NCBI GenBank assembly: GCA_024278175.1 | Contig: JAJRTS010000096.1 | Location: forward strand, 1 to 37,881 | DNA from: Gemmatimonadales bacterium | Lineage (GTDB): Bacteria; Gemmatimonadota; Glassbacteria; GWA2-58-10 | DNA: 37,881 nucleotides | Direction: 5' to 3' | Shown here: positions 1 through 7,800 of the stretch, piece after piece | Layout: each line of letters begins with the position of its first letter | How positions within the stretch are numbered: the first letter of the stretch is position 1 | Position numbers and translations under genes: made by a program | The notes under the pieces: generated by a model | Seen by the model: only the letters and a program-made list of their open reading frames with translations | What the model was told of the DNA's origin: nothing | Database searches by the model: none

Positions 1-200
1 CGGGCCGCATGTCTGAGCCACAGCAAGGGTAGCGTGTAGTTGTCCCGGATCCCACCGGAGCTGCCGGAAGAAACATTGTCCGGGGTGCGATTCGCTTCCA
101 GCGTGCCAAGCACACGGGAGTGGAGTTTTGCCGATGGCACACCGCCCGGATTAAGAAAAACACAAGTTTGTGCGAGTTCGGCCCGGAAAAGGCTTTCGCT
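1..200 (-). other. Open frame entering from the left edge, no start codon visible
   Basis: Seen: on the minus strand one frame is open from just after a TAG at 203-201 to the window edge, about 66 codons. Its translation contains protein-like stretches such as AELAQTCVFLNPGG and GGIRDNYTLPLLW. It has no ATG; an in-frame GTG about 20 codons in (valine of GGVPSAK) is the only plausible start, and it has no clear ribosome binding site. I do not recognise the product. It could be the 5' part of a gene lying outside the window, a gene fragment, or part of a repeated element. The rest of 1-403, including the 224-403 leader of the epimerase gene, holds only the hairpin at 200-223 and no other gene I can support. 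Confidence 0.2.
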
Positions 201-223
201 CTACTTTTGGCCTCAAAAGTAGA
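200..223. repeat. Perfect 10-bp stem hairpin
   Basis: TCTACTTTTG at 200-209 pairs perfectly with CAAAAGTAGA at 214-223 around a GCCT loop. The stem is AT-rich and is not followed by a clear T tract on either strand, so terminator function is unproven. The minus-strand open frame at the left edge begins inside it. Confidence 0.5.
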
Positions 224-403
224 AGTACTCTCTCGTTCTTTTGCATAACTTGGGTTTTGAAATAACCTCTGATAGACGGGCGGCGTAAGAGTCTGGCCGA
301 CAGTGGTCCGCCAGGGGCTGATTCAGCTGATCCTGACTGCGGGAAAATAAAAAATTTTGAAGTAAGACCGGATGAATAAACAATTATGGAGGCGGGAACG
401 ATC

Positions 404-1435
404 ATGAGAATAAGCTGGGAGCCGGTATCGCTGGACACGAAACACACATTCAAAATCGCCCGGGAAGACCTGACGGGCGACAAGTTCGATAATGTGATCG
501 TGCGTCTGGAGCACGAGGGCGTGGAAGCCTGGGGCGAGGCCGCGCCGTTTTTCATCTACGGAGACAACCAGCGCACCGTGATCGCCGCGCTGGAAACGTG
601 GAAGCCTTTTATCGAACGCTGGCAGGACCCCTGGCAGGGGGAGGCGATGATGGCGGAGCTTGACAGTGTGTTAGAGCGCAATTTCGCCGCCAAGAGCGCT
701 ATCGACTGCGCGCTCTACGACCTGCAGGGCAAGCTGGCCGAACTGCCCGTGTACCGCATGCTGGGCCTGTCGCACGACGCGGTGCCGGTCTCCAGTTTCA
801 CGATCGGGATGGACAGTGCGGAAGTGGTGCGCCAGAAGGTCCGCGAGGCGGCAAGCTGCCCGGTGCTGAAGATCAAGGTGGGCGGGCCGGGCGATGTGGA
901 AGTCCTCGAAGTCGTCCGCCGGGAGGCCCCGGAAGCGACTATCCGGGTGGACGCCAACTGCGGCTGGGAGCCGCATCAGGCGTTGAAGATGATCCACCGG
1001 CTGGCCGACCAGGGAGTGGAGTTTGTCGAGCAGCCCCTGTCTGCCGATAATCTGGAGGGCCAGCGCTGGCTCTACCAGCGGAGCCCGCTGCCGCTGATGG
1101 CCGACGAGAGTTGCGAGCGTCTGGAGGATATCAAGCACTGTGTGGGCCGGTTCGACATGATTAATATCAAGCTCTCCAAGTGCGGCGGGCTGCGTCACGC
1201 CCTGAAAATGATCGGCGCGGCGCGGGCCCACAACCTGGAGATCATGCTCGGCTGCATGTTGGAATCAAGCATCCAGATTACCGCCGCGGCCCAGATCAGC
1301 CCGTTGGTGGACTACGCGGACCTCGATGGCGCCGCGCTGCTGGCCGAGGACCCGTTTACGGGAGTCGGATTCGACAACGGCAAGCTGGTTCTGCCCCACG
1401 GCCCAGGGCTGGGAGTGGAGCGGAGGCAGGTCTGA
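404..1435 (+). CDS. Dipeptide epimerase (L-Ala-D/L-Glu epimerase type), enolase superfamily
   Basis: A 343-residue protein of the mandelate racemase/muconate-lactonizing subgroup of the enolase superfamily, probably epimerising the alpha carbon of an L,D- or L,L-dipeptide from murein peptide recycling in the cytoplasm. The catalytic KxK is at K156/K158 (LKIKV), metal ligands at D183 (DAN), E209 (EQP) and D234 (ADES), and the second base K256 or K259 in INIKLSKCGG. The DLDG at 306-309 matches the DxD motif of the dipeptide epimerases, which in the family contacts the substrate amino group. An upstream in-frame ATG exists at 386, but GGAGG at 388-392 sits ahead of the ATG at 404, so 404 is chosen. 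The gene converges on tsaD. The dipeptide substrate cannot be read from sequence alone. Confidence 0.9.
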   Translation: MRISWEPVSLDTKHTFKIAREDLTGDKFDNVIVRLEHEGVEAWGEAAPFFIYGDNQRTVIAALETWKPFIERWQDPWQGEAMMAELDSVLERNFAAKSAIDCALYDLQGKLAELPVYRMLGLSHDAVPVSSFTIGMDSAEVVRQKVREAASCPVLKIKVGGPGDVEVLEVVRREAPEATIRVDANCGWEPHQALKMIHRLADQGVEFVEQPLSADNLEGQRWLYQRSPLPLMADESCERLEDIKHCVGRFDMINIKLSKCGGLRHALKMIGAARAHNLEIMLGCMLESSIQITAAAQISPLVDYADLDGAALLAEDPFTGVGFDNGKLVLPHGPGLGVERRQV

Positions 1436-1553
1436 GGCGATGGGCCCGGGCCGGAAGAACCACGGGTTGCGCAGGTTATGGACTGGTTATCCAGCTTGCA
1501 GGATGAGGTAGCTTGGTTTGGCGGATAGCTTCTATCGGCCGCCACTGCAAAAA

Positions 1554-2606
1554 TTACTTCGCCACGGGCCAGTCCAGCGCGCCGGTGGCGAACGCCCCCA
1601 CATCGAGGCCGTCGCGGCGGCCCTGGCGATAGTAATGAATTGCCGTCCGGGCCACCATCGCGGCGTTATCCGTACAGAGCTCCATCGGCGGGACGATAAC
1701 CCGGATGTCCTCGCGGCTGCCGGTGGCATCGAGGCGGTTGCGAAGCAGGGTGTTGCGGGCCACTCCGCCCGCCACCACCAGGCAGCGTGCGCCCGAGCGC
1801 TCGCAGGCGCGGATGGATTTATTGACCAGCACATCGGCCACCGCGGCCTGGAAAGAAGCCGCCAGGTCGGGGATCGCCTGCTCCAGCCCACCGCGTTCGG
1901 CCAGGTCCCGGGTTTCGTAGAGCACGGCGGTTTTAAGTCCCGAGAAACTCATGTCCAGCGAGTCGTCACGCATCATCGGCCGGGGGAACGGGAACGCGGA
2001 CGGGTTGCCGTCCTCGGCCGCCTTTTCGATCACCGGACCGCCGGGGTAACCCAACTCCAGCATCTTGGCCACCTTGTCGAAACTCTCGCCCACCGCATCG
2101 TCGCGGCTGCGCCCCAGGATCAGGTATTCCCCCCAGTCGTCGACCTCCACCAGCAGGGTATGGCCGCCGGAGACCAGCAGGGCTACGAACGGCGGCTCCG
2201 GCGGGTTGGGCAGCAGCATGTTGGCCATCAGGTGCGCTTCCACGTGATTGACCCCCACCAGCGGACGGCCCAGGGCCAGGGCCAGTGATTTGGCCGTGCA
2301 AATCCCCACCAGCAGCGCGCCGATCAGGCCGGGGCCGACAGTAACGCCGATCAGGTCGATATTGGCGGGAGAGAGGCCGGTCTCGGCCAGCGACCGCTCG
2401 ATCATCGGCAACAGGGCCTGCTGGTGCGCCCGGCTGGCCAGTTCCGGCACCACGCCGCCGTAGCGCTCGTGCTCCAGCTGGCTCAGCACCAGGTGGCTCA
2501 ACAGCTCGTTCTCGTCACGCAGCAGGGCCACGCTGGTCTCATCGCACGAGGTCTCTATGCCCAGAGTCAGCACGGGGGGACGCCTTCTTTCACCCGAATT
2601 ATTCAT
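1554..2606 (-). CDS. tsaD: tRNA N6-adenosine threonylcarbamoyltransferase TsaD
   Basis: TsaD (Gcp/YgjD/Kae1 family) transfers the threonylcarbamoyl group from threonylcarbamoyl-AMP to A37 of ANN-decoding tRNAs, working with TsaB and TsaE. The protein opens with the family signature GIETSCDETSVAL, has the metal-binding HVEAH, the nucleotide-binding SGGHT loop, FSGLKTAV, and AGGVARN near the C-terminus followed by CTDNAAM. Its length of about 350 residues is normal. The start is uncertain: ATG at 2606 is used, but an in-frame GTG at 2621 extends it by five residues (MSDIF); neither has a convincing Shine-Dalgarno. No tsaB, tsaE or tsaC is adjacent. Confidence 0.96.
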   Translation of the reverse strand: MNNSGERRRPPVLTLGIETSCDETSVALLRDENELLSHLVLSQLEHERYGGVVPELASRAHQQALLPMIERSLAETGLSPANIDLIGVTVGPGLIGALLVGICTAKSLALALGRPLVGVNHVEAHLMANMLLPNPPEPPFVALLVSGGHTLLVEVDDWGEYLILGRSRDDAVGESFDKVAKMLELGYPGGPVIEKAAEDGNPSAFPFPRPMMRDDSLDMSFSGLKTAVLYETRDLAERGGLEQAIPDLAASFQAAVADVLVNKSIRACERSGARCLVVAGGVARNTLLRNRLDATGSREDIRVIVPPMELCTDNAAMVARTAIHYYRQGRRDGLDVGAFATGALDWPVAK

Positions 2607-2700
2607 AAAAATATCGCTCACTTCTTTAACGGCAGGTACTGCGGATAACTTACTGGAATATTTCTCAAAGCTCGACCCGATTTGCCAATATGATCCCGCT

Positions 2701-2730
2701 AAGGTAAAAAAACAGCGATATTTTTACCTT
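2701..2730. repeat. Perfect 10-bp AT-rich hairpin between tsaD and the desulfurase gene
   Basis: AAGGTAAAAA at 2701-2710 is exactly complementary to TTTTTACCTT at 2721-2730, leaving a 10-nt loop. It lies downstream of the cysteine desulfurase stop and upstream of tsaD. It could help end desulfurase transcripts or be part of the neighbouring palindromic element; no decisive T tract follows. Confidence 0.45.
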
Positions 2731-2736
2731 CGGCTC

Positions 2737-2828
2737 GCCTGATTTGTCCGAATAGCTGCGTCATCGCAGAACTTGCGGTACATTGGTACAGCTACGTTCC
2801 CGCTTCCTTGCTCTCGAACAAATCGGGC
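2737..2828. repeat. 92-bp palindromic element with nested hairpins (REP/MITE-like)
   Basis: The outer arms 2737-2751 and 2814-2828 pair over 15 positions with one G-T pair and one mismatch. Inside are a perfect CTGCG-TCAT-CGCAG hairpin (2756-2769) and a GTAC-ATTG-GTAC motif. It fills much of the gap between the desulfurase stop (2871) and the tsaD start. The form is that of an intergenic palindromic repeat able to form a long cruciform or RNA hairpin. Only one copy is seen here. Confidence 0.5.
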
Positions 2829-2870
2829 TTCGTGAATGATTCGGGTTTCATCGCTTGTTGGCCGTGGAAG

Positions 2871-4052
2871 TCAGAACGAAAACCGTAGCGAGCGCAGGCG
2901 GTTGACCACGGTGATTATTTCCGCCACCGCACTGTCCAGCTGTTCTTCTGAGTTGGAGTGGCCGAGGCTGAAACGTACCGCGGCCTGGGCCAGAGTGGGG
3001 CTTACGCCCATGGCGGTGAGTACGTGCGAGGGCTCCAGCGAACCGCTGGCGCAGGCTGAGCCGCTGGAACAGGCGATCCCGGCCAGATCCAGGTTGAGCA
3101 GCAGGGCCTCGCCCTCCACGCCCTCGAAAGAAACGTTGAGCGTGTTGGAAAGACGATATTGCCTGTGGCCGTTGAGATGCACTCCCTCGAGCTTGCCGCT
3201 CAGACCGTTCCACAGCCTGTCGCGCAGAGCAGAGAGTTTCTTATCGCCGGACTCCAGTTCTTCCCCGGCCAACCGGCAGGCCTCGCCGATTCCGGCGATC
3301 CCGGCCACGTTCTCGGTGCCGGCGCGCATTTTCCGCTCGTGGGAGCCGCCCAGCAACTGCGGGGATACTTTGGTTCCGCGGCGGATAAACAGCGCCCCGG
3401 CGCCTTTGGGGCCGTAGAGCTTGTGGGCGCTGATGCTGAGCATGTCGACAGGGGAATCAGCCAGCTTGATCGGCAGTTTGCCGGCCGCCTGGACCGCATC
3501 GGTATGGATGTAGACACCACGGGCGCGGCAGATAGCGGCCAGCTCGTCGATCGGCTGCACGGTGCCGACCTCGTTGTTGGCCGAGATCACGCTGACCAGC
3601 AGGACGTCGTCATGCAGGGCGAGCATTTGCTCCAGTTCGTCCGGATCGACTCTGCCGCCGCTGTCCACGCCGAGTAAATGGAGGTCGAACCCCTTGGCCT
3701 GAAGGCGCCGCAGGGGCCGCAGCACCGCATGGTGTTCCACGGGAGTGCTGATCAGGGCGCCACCGGCCATGCCCGAGGCTTCCACCGCGCCGAAGATGGC
3801 CAGGTTATTGCTTTCGGTTCCGCCGCTGGTAAAGAAGATTTCCTCTTCGTCCGCACCCAGCAGCCGGGCCACGTGCGCTCTGGCCCTGTCGATCGCCGCG
3901 CGGGCCGCCCGGCCCTCGGCGTGGATACTCGACGGGTTGCCGAAACCGCCGTGCAGCCACGGCAGCATCGCATCGAGCACGCGCGGGTCGACCGGCGTGG
4001 TGGCGTTGTGGTCCAGATATATCCGGTCTTTGTGGGCGGCAGGTGAATTCAT
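2871..4052 (-). CDS. nifS: Cysteine desulfurase (NifS/IscS family)
   Basis: A PLP-dependent enzyme that removes sulfur from L-cysteine as an enzyme-bound persulfide, supplying Fe-S cluster assembly and tRNA thiolation. The 393-residue protein starts with the family motif YLDHNATTP (12-20), has TSGGTESNN and the EHHAV segment, the PLP-binding lysine K211 in SAHKLYGPKG, and the persulfide-carrying cysteine C334 in SSGSACASG. That longer mobile loop is typical of the NifS/IscS (group I) enzymes. The ATG at 4052 has only a weak purine-rich stretch ahead of it. No iscU/nifU scaffold gene is adjacent, so whether it serves Fe-S assembly or tRNA sulfuration is undecided; the symbol denotes the family. 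Confidence 0.94.
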   Translation of the reverse strand: MNSPAAHKDRIYLDHNATTPVDPRVLDAMLPWLHGGFGNPSSIHAEGRAARAAIDRARAHVARLLGADEEEIFFTSGGTESNNLAIFGAVEASGMAGGALISTPVEHHAVLRPLRRLQAKGFDLHLLGVDSGGRVDPDELEQMLALHDDVLLVSVISANNEVGTVQPIDELAAICRARGVYIHTDAVQAAGKLPIKLADSPVDMLSISAHKLYGPKGAGALFIRRGTKVSPQLLGGSHERKMRAGTENVAGIAGIGEACRLAGEELESGDKKLSALRDRLWNGLSGKLEGVHLNGHRQYRLSNTLNVSFEGVEGEALLLNLDLAGIACSSGSACASGSLEPSHVLTAMGVSPTLAQAAVRFSLGHSNSEEQLDSAVAEIITVVNRLRSLRFSF

Positions 4053-4269
4053 CGTATTTTTCCGTTGATTGTTCGGCTATCAGTAACACTAATAGTGGCG
4101 CCTGAGAACAACATCAAACGGCCCTGAAATCAATTTTCTCGATTTTTTGCTGTCAGGGGCGGATGGATCATCCCCTGGGTTGGGCTTAACTCTTGAGAAC
4201 TGAATTCCCAGGGCAACCATTTTTTTCGCGTTTTTACAGCCAGGCCTTTGAACCGAGAAGTGGAGTTTA

Positions 4270-4788
4270 CTACCGGCTGCCGGGTTTGTCAACAGAGGGC
4301 TCCGGCGGGGGCGGCTGGTTGTTGATGGCGCGGTATTTTTCGATGATGCGGAAGATTTCCTGGGAGAGGATGCTGCCGGGGTCGCGCTGGACGAACATGC
4401 TGAACGCCTCGGTGGCCTGCTCCGTGTCGCCCATCATATTGTAGGCGTAACCCATGTTCAGGTAGATTACCGGCCGGGCGAGATCGTAGCGGCTGGCTTC
4501 CCGCAGATAGTGCAGAGCGGCCTCCGGGTACTCGTTGGACAGGTACAGCGAGGCCATCATCACCCAGGCCAGAGCGGTGTCCTGGGGAGAAAAGGAGAGG
4601 TAGTTGAGCCAGCGCAGCGAGTCGGCGCTCTGAAGGTAGATCGACAACTCTTCCGCGGCCAGGATTTCTTCTTCCGTGCTCTCGCCGTCGCCGGCCTTGT
4701 CCTCACCGCCGCAGCCGGCCACGGCGGCGGCGAGAGCCAGGGCCACGGCCGTGGTGGCCAGCACTCGTTTAAGCGTTACCAGGGCCAT
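4270..4788 (-). CDS. TPR-like lipoprotein
   Basis: A 172-residue protein with a basic N-terminus (MALVTLKR), a hydrophobic stretch and the lipobox AVAGC, so probably a lipid-anchored envelope protein. The mature part contains helical TPR-like repeats: one around LAWVMMASLYLSNEYPEAAL and one around VIYLNMGYAYNMMGDTEQAT. It ends in a proline-rich tail. The frame could start at a TTG at 4809, but the ATG at 4788 gives a proper signal peptide. Its start overlaps the end of the upstream membrane-protein gene by 13 nt, so the pair is probably translationally coupled. The molecular role is unknown; TPRs suggest protein binding. Confidence 0.75.
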   Translation of the reverse strand: MALVTLKRVLATTAVALALAAAVAGCGGEDKAGDGESTEEEILAAEELSIYLQSADSLRWLNYLSFSPQDTALAWVMMASLYLSNEYPEAALHYLREASRYDLARPVIYLNMGYAYNMMGDTEQATEAFSMFVQRDPGSILSQEIFRIIEKYRAINNQPPPPEPSVDKPGSR

Positions 4789-5642
4789 TTTCCGTAGTAC
4801 CTGTCCCAAATGGTTTCGGATACGTCGTAATCTATTTCGAACTCGTTCAGACGGGCTACCAACAGTTCGCGGAAGTCCTTGATCATGAACTTGCTCTCGT
4901 TCACCAGTTCGGCGGTGTTGGCGAAATTGTCCGCACCGCCTTCATCGAGGAAGTCCTGGAAGGAGCTGACCGCGATACTGTCGTGGTAGGCGATATAATC
5001 GAGGCGGTTGTAGAGCTCAAGGGCCACATCGTGCTCCACCCGTCGTCGCAACATCCTGCGCCGCTGCTCGGTGGCCTTATAGTCGGGCAGCAGCTCTTTT
5101 TCGAACAAATCGCGCACCTGGGATGGCTGTTCCACGTACTTGTTGGCCATAATGCGGAACAACTCGTAGAAGCGGACAGTGGTAGCCATGTAGTGATCAA
5201 ACATTCTCGCGAGCAGGGCCAGTTCACTCCGCACGGCGAGCCGGTAAAGCTCGGCATCGCCCATTTTCTTCTGCAGGTGAATGTTGCGGGAGGAGCGGTT
5301 TTTGTTGCGTAGTTCACTGCGAAACATGGCTATTTCCCTGGCCCGTGAGGTGGAGATCAGCGGCCTGGCGGGTTCGCCCACCTGCGCGGTGGCGACGGCC
5401 TCGGGCGGCTGTTCTTCCCCGCCGCCGCCACCGAACATCAGCAGGCCCACCGCAACCGCGCTCAGCATACCGGCTGCGACAAAAGCGAGCAGCAATTTCA
5501 GTTTGCCACCGCTCAGCAGGTTTTTAAATCCGCCGTCCCGGTCTGCGGATTTGCCCCCGGCGGGGGAATCGCTGCCGGAAGTATCGAACTCATCGTTTTC
5601 GACAGGCTCGGTGTTGCCCGGCTCTGTATCTTTTTCCGCCAT
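4776..5642 (-). CDS. Single-pass membrane protein of unknown function
   Basis: A 288-residue protein not assigned to a family. It has an acidic, disordered-looking N-terminal region of about 50 residues, one transmembrane helix (KLLLAFVAAGMLSAVAVGLL), a glycine/proline linker, and a largely helical, charged C-terminal domain rich in Arg, Glu and Leu. This predicts a cytoplasmic tail and a periplasmic helical domain. The ATG at 5642 (MAEKDTE) is preferred; an in-frame GTG at 5711 would add 23 residues with no better ribosome binding site. The gene overlaps the start of the TPR lipoprotein, suggesting that the two products act together in the envelope. Confidence 0.7.
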   Translation of the reverse strand: MAEKDTEPGNTEPVENDEFDTSGSDSPAGGKSADRDGGFKNLLSGGKLKLLLAFVAAGMLSAVAVGLLMFGGGGGEEQPPEAVATAQVGEPARPLISTSRAREIAMFRSELRNKNRSSRNIHLQKKMGDAELYRLAVRSELALLARMFDHYMATTVRFYELFRIMANKYVEQPSQVRDLFEKELLPDYKATEQRRRMLRRRVEHDVALELYNRLDYIAYHDSIAVSSFQDFLDEGGADNFANTAELVNESKFMIKDFRELLVARLNEFEIDYDVSETIWDRYYGKWPW

Positions 5643-5991
5643 CTTGGAACTCTGTGCGGCAGAGGTTGAAGGGCATCTTTGCCTAGCGGCCGGATATTTC
5701 TCCGGCACCACGGTGCAAGTGCTGAAATCAGGCTATGCCTTAATTTAATATATTACAAGTAGTTAATAGTTTCACCAGTTTTTTTTCGTGTCAAATATCG
5801 GTTGTGGTACAGAACTTGCTCTTTCAGGCCGGCGAAAGACGATGACGGAAAATGCCGGCTTCGCTTACGGAGCAACATCGTTCGGCGCTGCCTCTGATTA
5901 GCCCCCGATCAGTAGAACCGCTGGTAGTAATATCGAAACTTTTACCCTAAAGATTTAATCCGAAGCAACGCTACAGTCAGAGGAGTGACTG
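5643..5991. other. Divergent intergenic region, no gene seen
   Basis: This 349-bp spacer separates the minus-strand membrane-protein gene from the plus-strand STAS gene, so it should carry a promoter for each. It is AT-rich at 5740-5790 and 5930-5960. I find no open frame with a credible start and no hexamer pair good enough to name as a promoter. AGGAG at 5981-5985 is the ribosome binding site of the STAS gene. Confidence 0.5.
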
Positions 5992-6369
5992 ATGACCATC
6001 ACCACGCATGAAGTCGATGACATCGCGGTAGCCGAGGTCAGCGGCCAGATCAACTTCCAGAACACCCAGACACTCAAGGACCTGTTCAGTGAACTGGAGG
6101 CACGCAACCAGAAAGCTATCGTGGTGGACCTCAAGGAGACAGAGTACATCGACGGGTTCGGTCTGAGCGTGCTGGTTAACCTGAGCCGTAGTGTCTACAA
6201 GGGCGGCGGTAAGCTTTCGCTCTCCAGTCTTAACCGGGAGTTGCAGCGAATTTTTACCAAGACCAAGCTCGACCGCTGGTTCGACATCTACGAGTCCCAG
6301 GAAGAAGCCTGCCGCAAGCTGAAAAGGGGCGGTGGCAAGCCCCGGACCCGCGAGCGCAAAAGCGCCTGA
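5992..6369 (+). CDS. STAS-domain protein (anti-sigma factor antagonist-like) lacking the phospho-serine
   Basis: A 125-residue STAS domain related to SpoIIAA/RsbV. It has the family pattern EVSGQINFQNTQTLKD, a central VVDLKETEYIDGFGLSVLVNL strand-helix unit and a basic C-terminal tail (KRGGGKPRTRERKSA). In canonical antagonists the motif is D-S-S-G-L and the first Ser is phosphorylated by an anti-sigma kinase. Here it reads D54-G55-F56-G57-L58, so that serine is replaced by glycine. The protein may be permanently in the unphosphorylated binding state or may serve another STAS role. AGGAG at 5981-5985 is 6 nt from the ATG. No kinase or sigma-factor gene is adjacent. It converges on the SH3 gene with a 2-nt gap. 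Confidence 0.85.
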   Translation: MTITTHEVDDIAVAEVSGQINFQNTQTLKDLFSELEARNQKAIVVDLKETEYIDGFGLSVLVNLSRSVYKGGGKLSLSSLNRELQRIFTKTKLDRWFDIYESQEEACRKLKRGGGKPRTRERKSA

Positions 6370-6371
6370 CT

Positions 6372-7292
6372 CTAATTGATCGATTTAGTGTAGCCTGCCT
6401 GCCGGGCCCGCTCTTCGCTGCGGAAGATTACACGGAGTTCTTCCGGTATCTTATCGTAGAAGATGCTGCCGGGCAGGTGGTACACACGGGTTGCCTTGTT
6501 AGCGATAATCCGCACCGAAGCGCCTTCGCCGGAATTGACGGCGGGGGCGTTTTCCGTCAGCGGTGAATTGCCGCCGCCCAGCAGCTTGCCGATCGCCTGC
6601 GCCGTCGTCGCCGTCGCGCCGCCCGTGCGCTGCATCTCCATCAGGGCCGCCTGGGTTTCGCGCAGGGTCTTGCGCAGGCTTTCCACCTCACGTTCCAGCC
6701 GGGCGATCCGCTCTTCCAGGCCGCCGGAGCCCGCGGCAGGCGTTGGCGGTTGCGCGGCCGGAGCCGGAGTTTGCGCGGCTGGTTCGGCGACCAGTTTCTC
6801 GTAGATGAAAGCAATCCGGTTGTCCGGCAGTTTGACCCGGTACCATTCCCCGCGCTTGATGAACTTCTCCAGCAAGTCTCCCTTGTACACCTTGCCGATC
6901 CGCTTGTAGTCAAGCCCCGGTCCCTCACGCACATTGGCGTATTCGTTGGCTACCACAAGGTAGCGGCCCGAATCGATTTTCAGCGCCGTGCCGGCTGCGG
7001 GCTTGCGGGATTCCGGCTGCGCTTGCGGCTGCTCGCCTGTTACGCTGTAGGGGATCACCCAGCCCTCGTATCCGCCGTAGCTGACAAGGTAAAAGCTGTC
7101 CTCGACCGCCAGCATGTTGACCTTGCTGTTTTTCTCCAGGTACTTGATAATCGGCGAGGAGATCGACGGGTCCTTGAACATCGGTGCTTTTTCCTGCACC
7201 ACGGTCAACTGCTGGGCGCTGGCGGCGGCATTGATCAGCAACGTGCAAACCAGGGCCAGCAGCGCGGATGTTGGGAATCGGCTGACTGTCAT
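6372..7292 (-). CDS. Exported SH3b-domain protein with coiled coil and degenerate Ada-like C-terminus
   Basis: A 306-residue secreted or periplasmic protein. It has a signal peptide ending near AAASAQQ, a first bacterial SH3 repeat (TVVQEKAPMFKDP to YGGYEGWVIP), a second (GRYLVVANEYANVREGPGLD to NRIAFIYEKLV), a Pro/Ala linker, a coiled coil (LEERIARLEREVESLRKTL) and a C-terminal segment RVYHLPGSIFYDKIPEELRV to QAGYTKSIN. Bacterial SH3 repeats usually bind peptidoglycan or peptides. The C-terminal segment resembles the Ada-type metal-binding fold, but its cysteines are absent. An open frame continues upstream, through the dispersed repeat, to 7529; the ATG at 7292 behind GGTGGAG (7304-7298) is the credible start. 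Confidence 0.78.
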   Translation of the reverse strand: MTVSRFPTSALLALVCTLLINAAASAQQLTVVQEKAPMFKDPSISSPIIKYLEKNSKVNMLAVEDSFYLVSYGGYEGWVIPYSVTGEQPQAQPESRKPAAGTALKIDSGRYLVVANEYANVREGPGLDYKRIGKVYKGDLLEKFIKRGEWYRVKLPDNRIAFIYEKLVAEPAAQTPAPAAQPPTPAAGSGGLEERIARLEREVESLRKTLRETQAALMEMQRTGGATATTAQAIGKLLGGGNSPLTENAPAVNSGEGASVRIIANKATRVYHLPGSIFYDKIPEELRVIFRSEERARQAGYTKSIN

Positions 7293-7343
7293 CATTACTC
7301 CACCGGGAATAATTGTTATCCAGAACGTTGCGTATGCGCCGCA

Positions 7344-7549
7344 GAGGGGCGCCCTCAATAAAACGTTCAACGCCCTCGAATGAAGATTTCGTCTGGGCAA
7401 GTTGTCAAGGGCAGGGCAAGCCGTTTCTTTTGCTGATCCTGTTACTTGCGATATACCCGGCAGTTGCATCACCCGCTTCGTTTTGAGCCGGCATAGCGGG
7501 AAACGGCCCTTGACAACTTCAATGCCCACACTTGTGTTTTTTCAACACG
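7344..7549 (+). repeat. Dispersed compound-hairpin repeat, copy A
   Basis: Orientation is defined from the GAGGGGCG end to the TTTTTTCAACACG end. It contains CAACGCCCTCGAATGAA (7368-7384), the left arm GTTGTCAAGGGC at 7401-7412 followed by CCGTTTC (7421-7427), and the right arm GAAACGGCCCTTGACAAC ending at 7517. The arms pair perfectly except for an 8-nt bulge on the left side. It lies between the divergent SH3-protein gene (start 7292) and the plus-strand gene at 7801. It matches the copies at 10809, 31023 and 37617. Confidence 0.85.
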
Positions 7550-7683
7550 CCTCTATGAGGATCGTTTTCAACGGCTCGTTACGGTTCAACTCAAAGTAAC
7601 TGTTACGTTTACACTAATCAGTCAGAATCAGCCGCGCAAGCTTTTGCCGCCGGCAGGAGCTGAATGGTAATCGAAAAAAGCGC

Positions 7684-7711
7684 TTGCACGCGTGTAACCG
7701 GTGATTATATT
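7684..7711 (+). promoter_or_regulatory. Candidate promoter for the gene at 7801
   Basis: TTGCAC (7684-7689), a 16-bp spacer and TATATT (7706-7711) face the plus-strand gene at 7801 across an AT-rich stretch. The -10 is 5/6 to consensus and the -35 is weak. Assigned by pattern alone. Confidence 0.35.
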
Positions 7712-7800
7712 CTAAATTAATATATTGTTCTGAAGTGCAATAGACGATATTCTCTTGCCCGGGTATGCAGAGCGGTCAACAAGCCAGCCAGGAGAGTGAG

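Noticed and set aside
1518-2288. Long plus-strand open frames opposite tsaD, the desulfurase, the TonB receptor, trkH and lepA
   Set aside because: They are shadows caused by high GC: compositionally odd (Arg, His, Gln, Gly rich), without ribosome binding sites, and opposite genes with clear family motifs.
5643-5991. Possible promoters for the membrane protein and the STAS gene
   Set aside because: AT-rich hexamers exist, but none combines a good -35, -10 and 16-18 bp spacing.
7293-7529. Long N-terminal extension of the SH3 protein frame through repeat copy A, and likewise of trkH through copy B (31003-31116)
   Set aside because: The extensions only translate the repeat. The signal peptide with GGTGGAG (SH3) and the normal family length (TrkH) support the internal starts.
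7402-7599. Similar short plus-strand open frames in repeat copies A (7402-7599) and B (31082-31273), both beginning MSRA-QAV
   Set aside because: Both begin at TTG inside the hairpin arm with no ribosome binding site, and the similarity follows from the repeat's DNA similarity. Copies C and D do not keep the frame.
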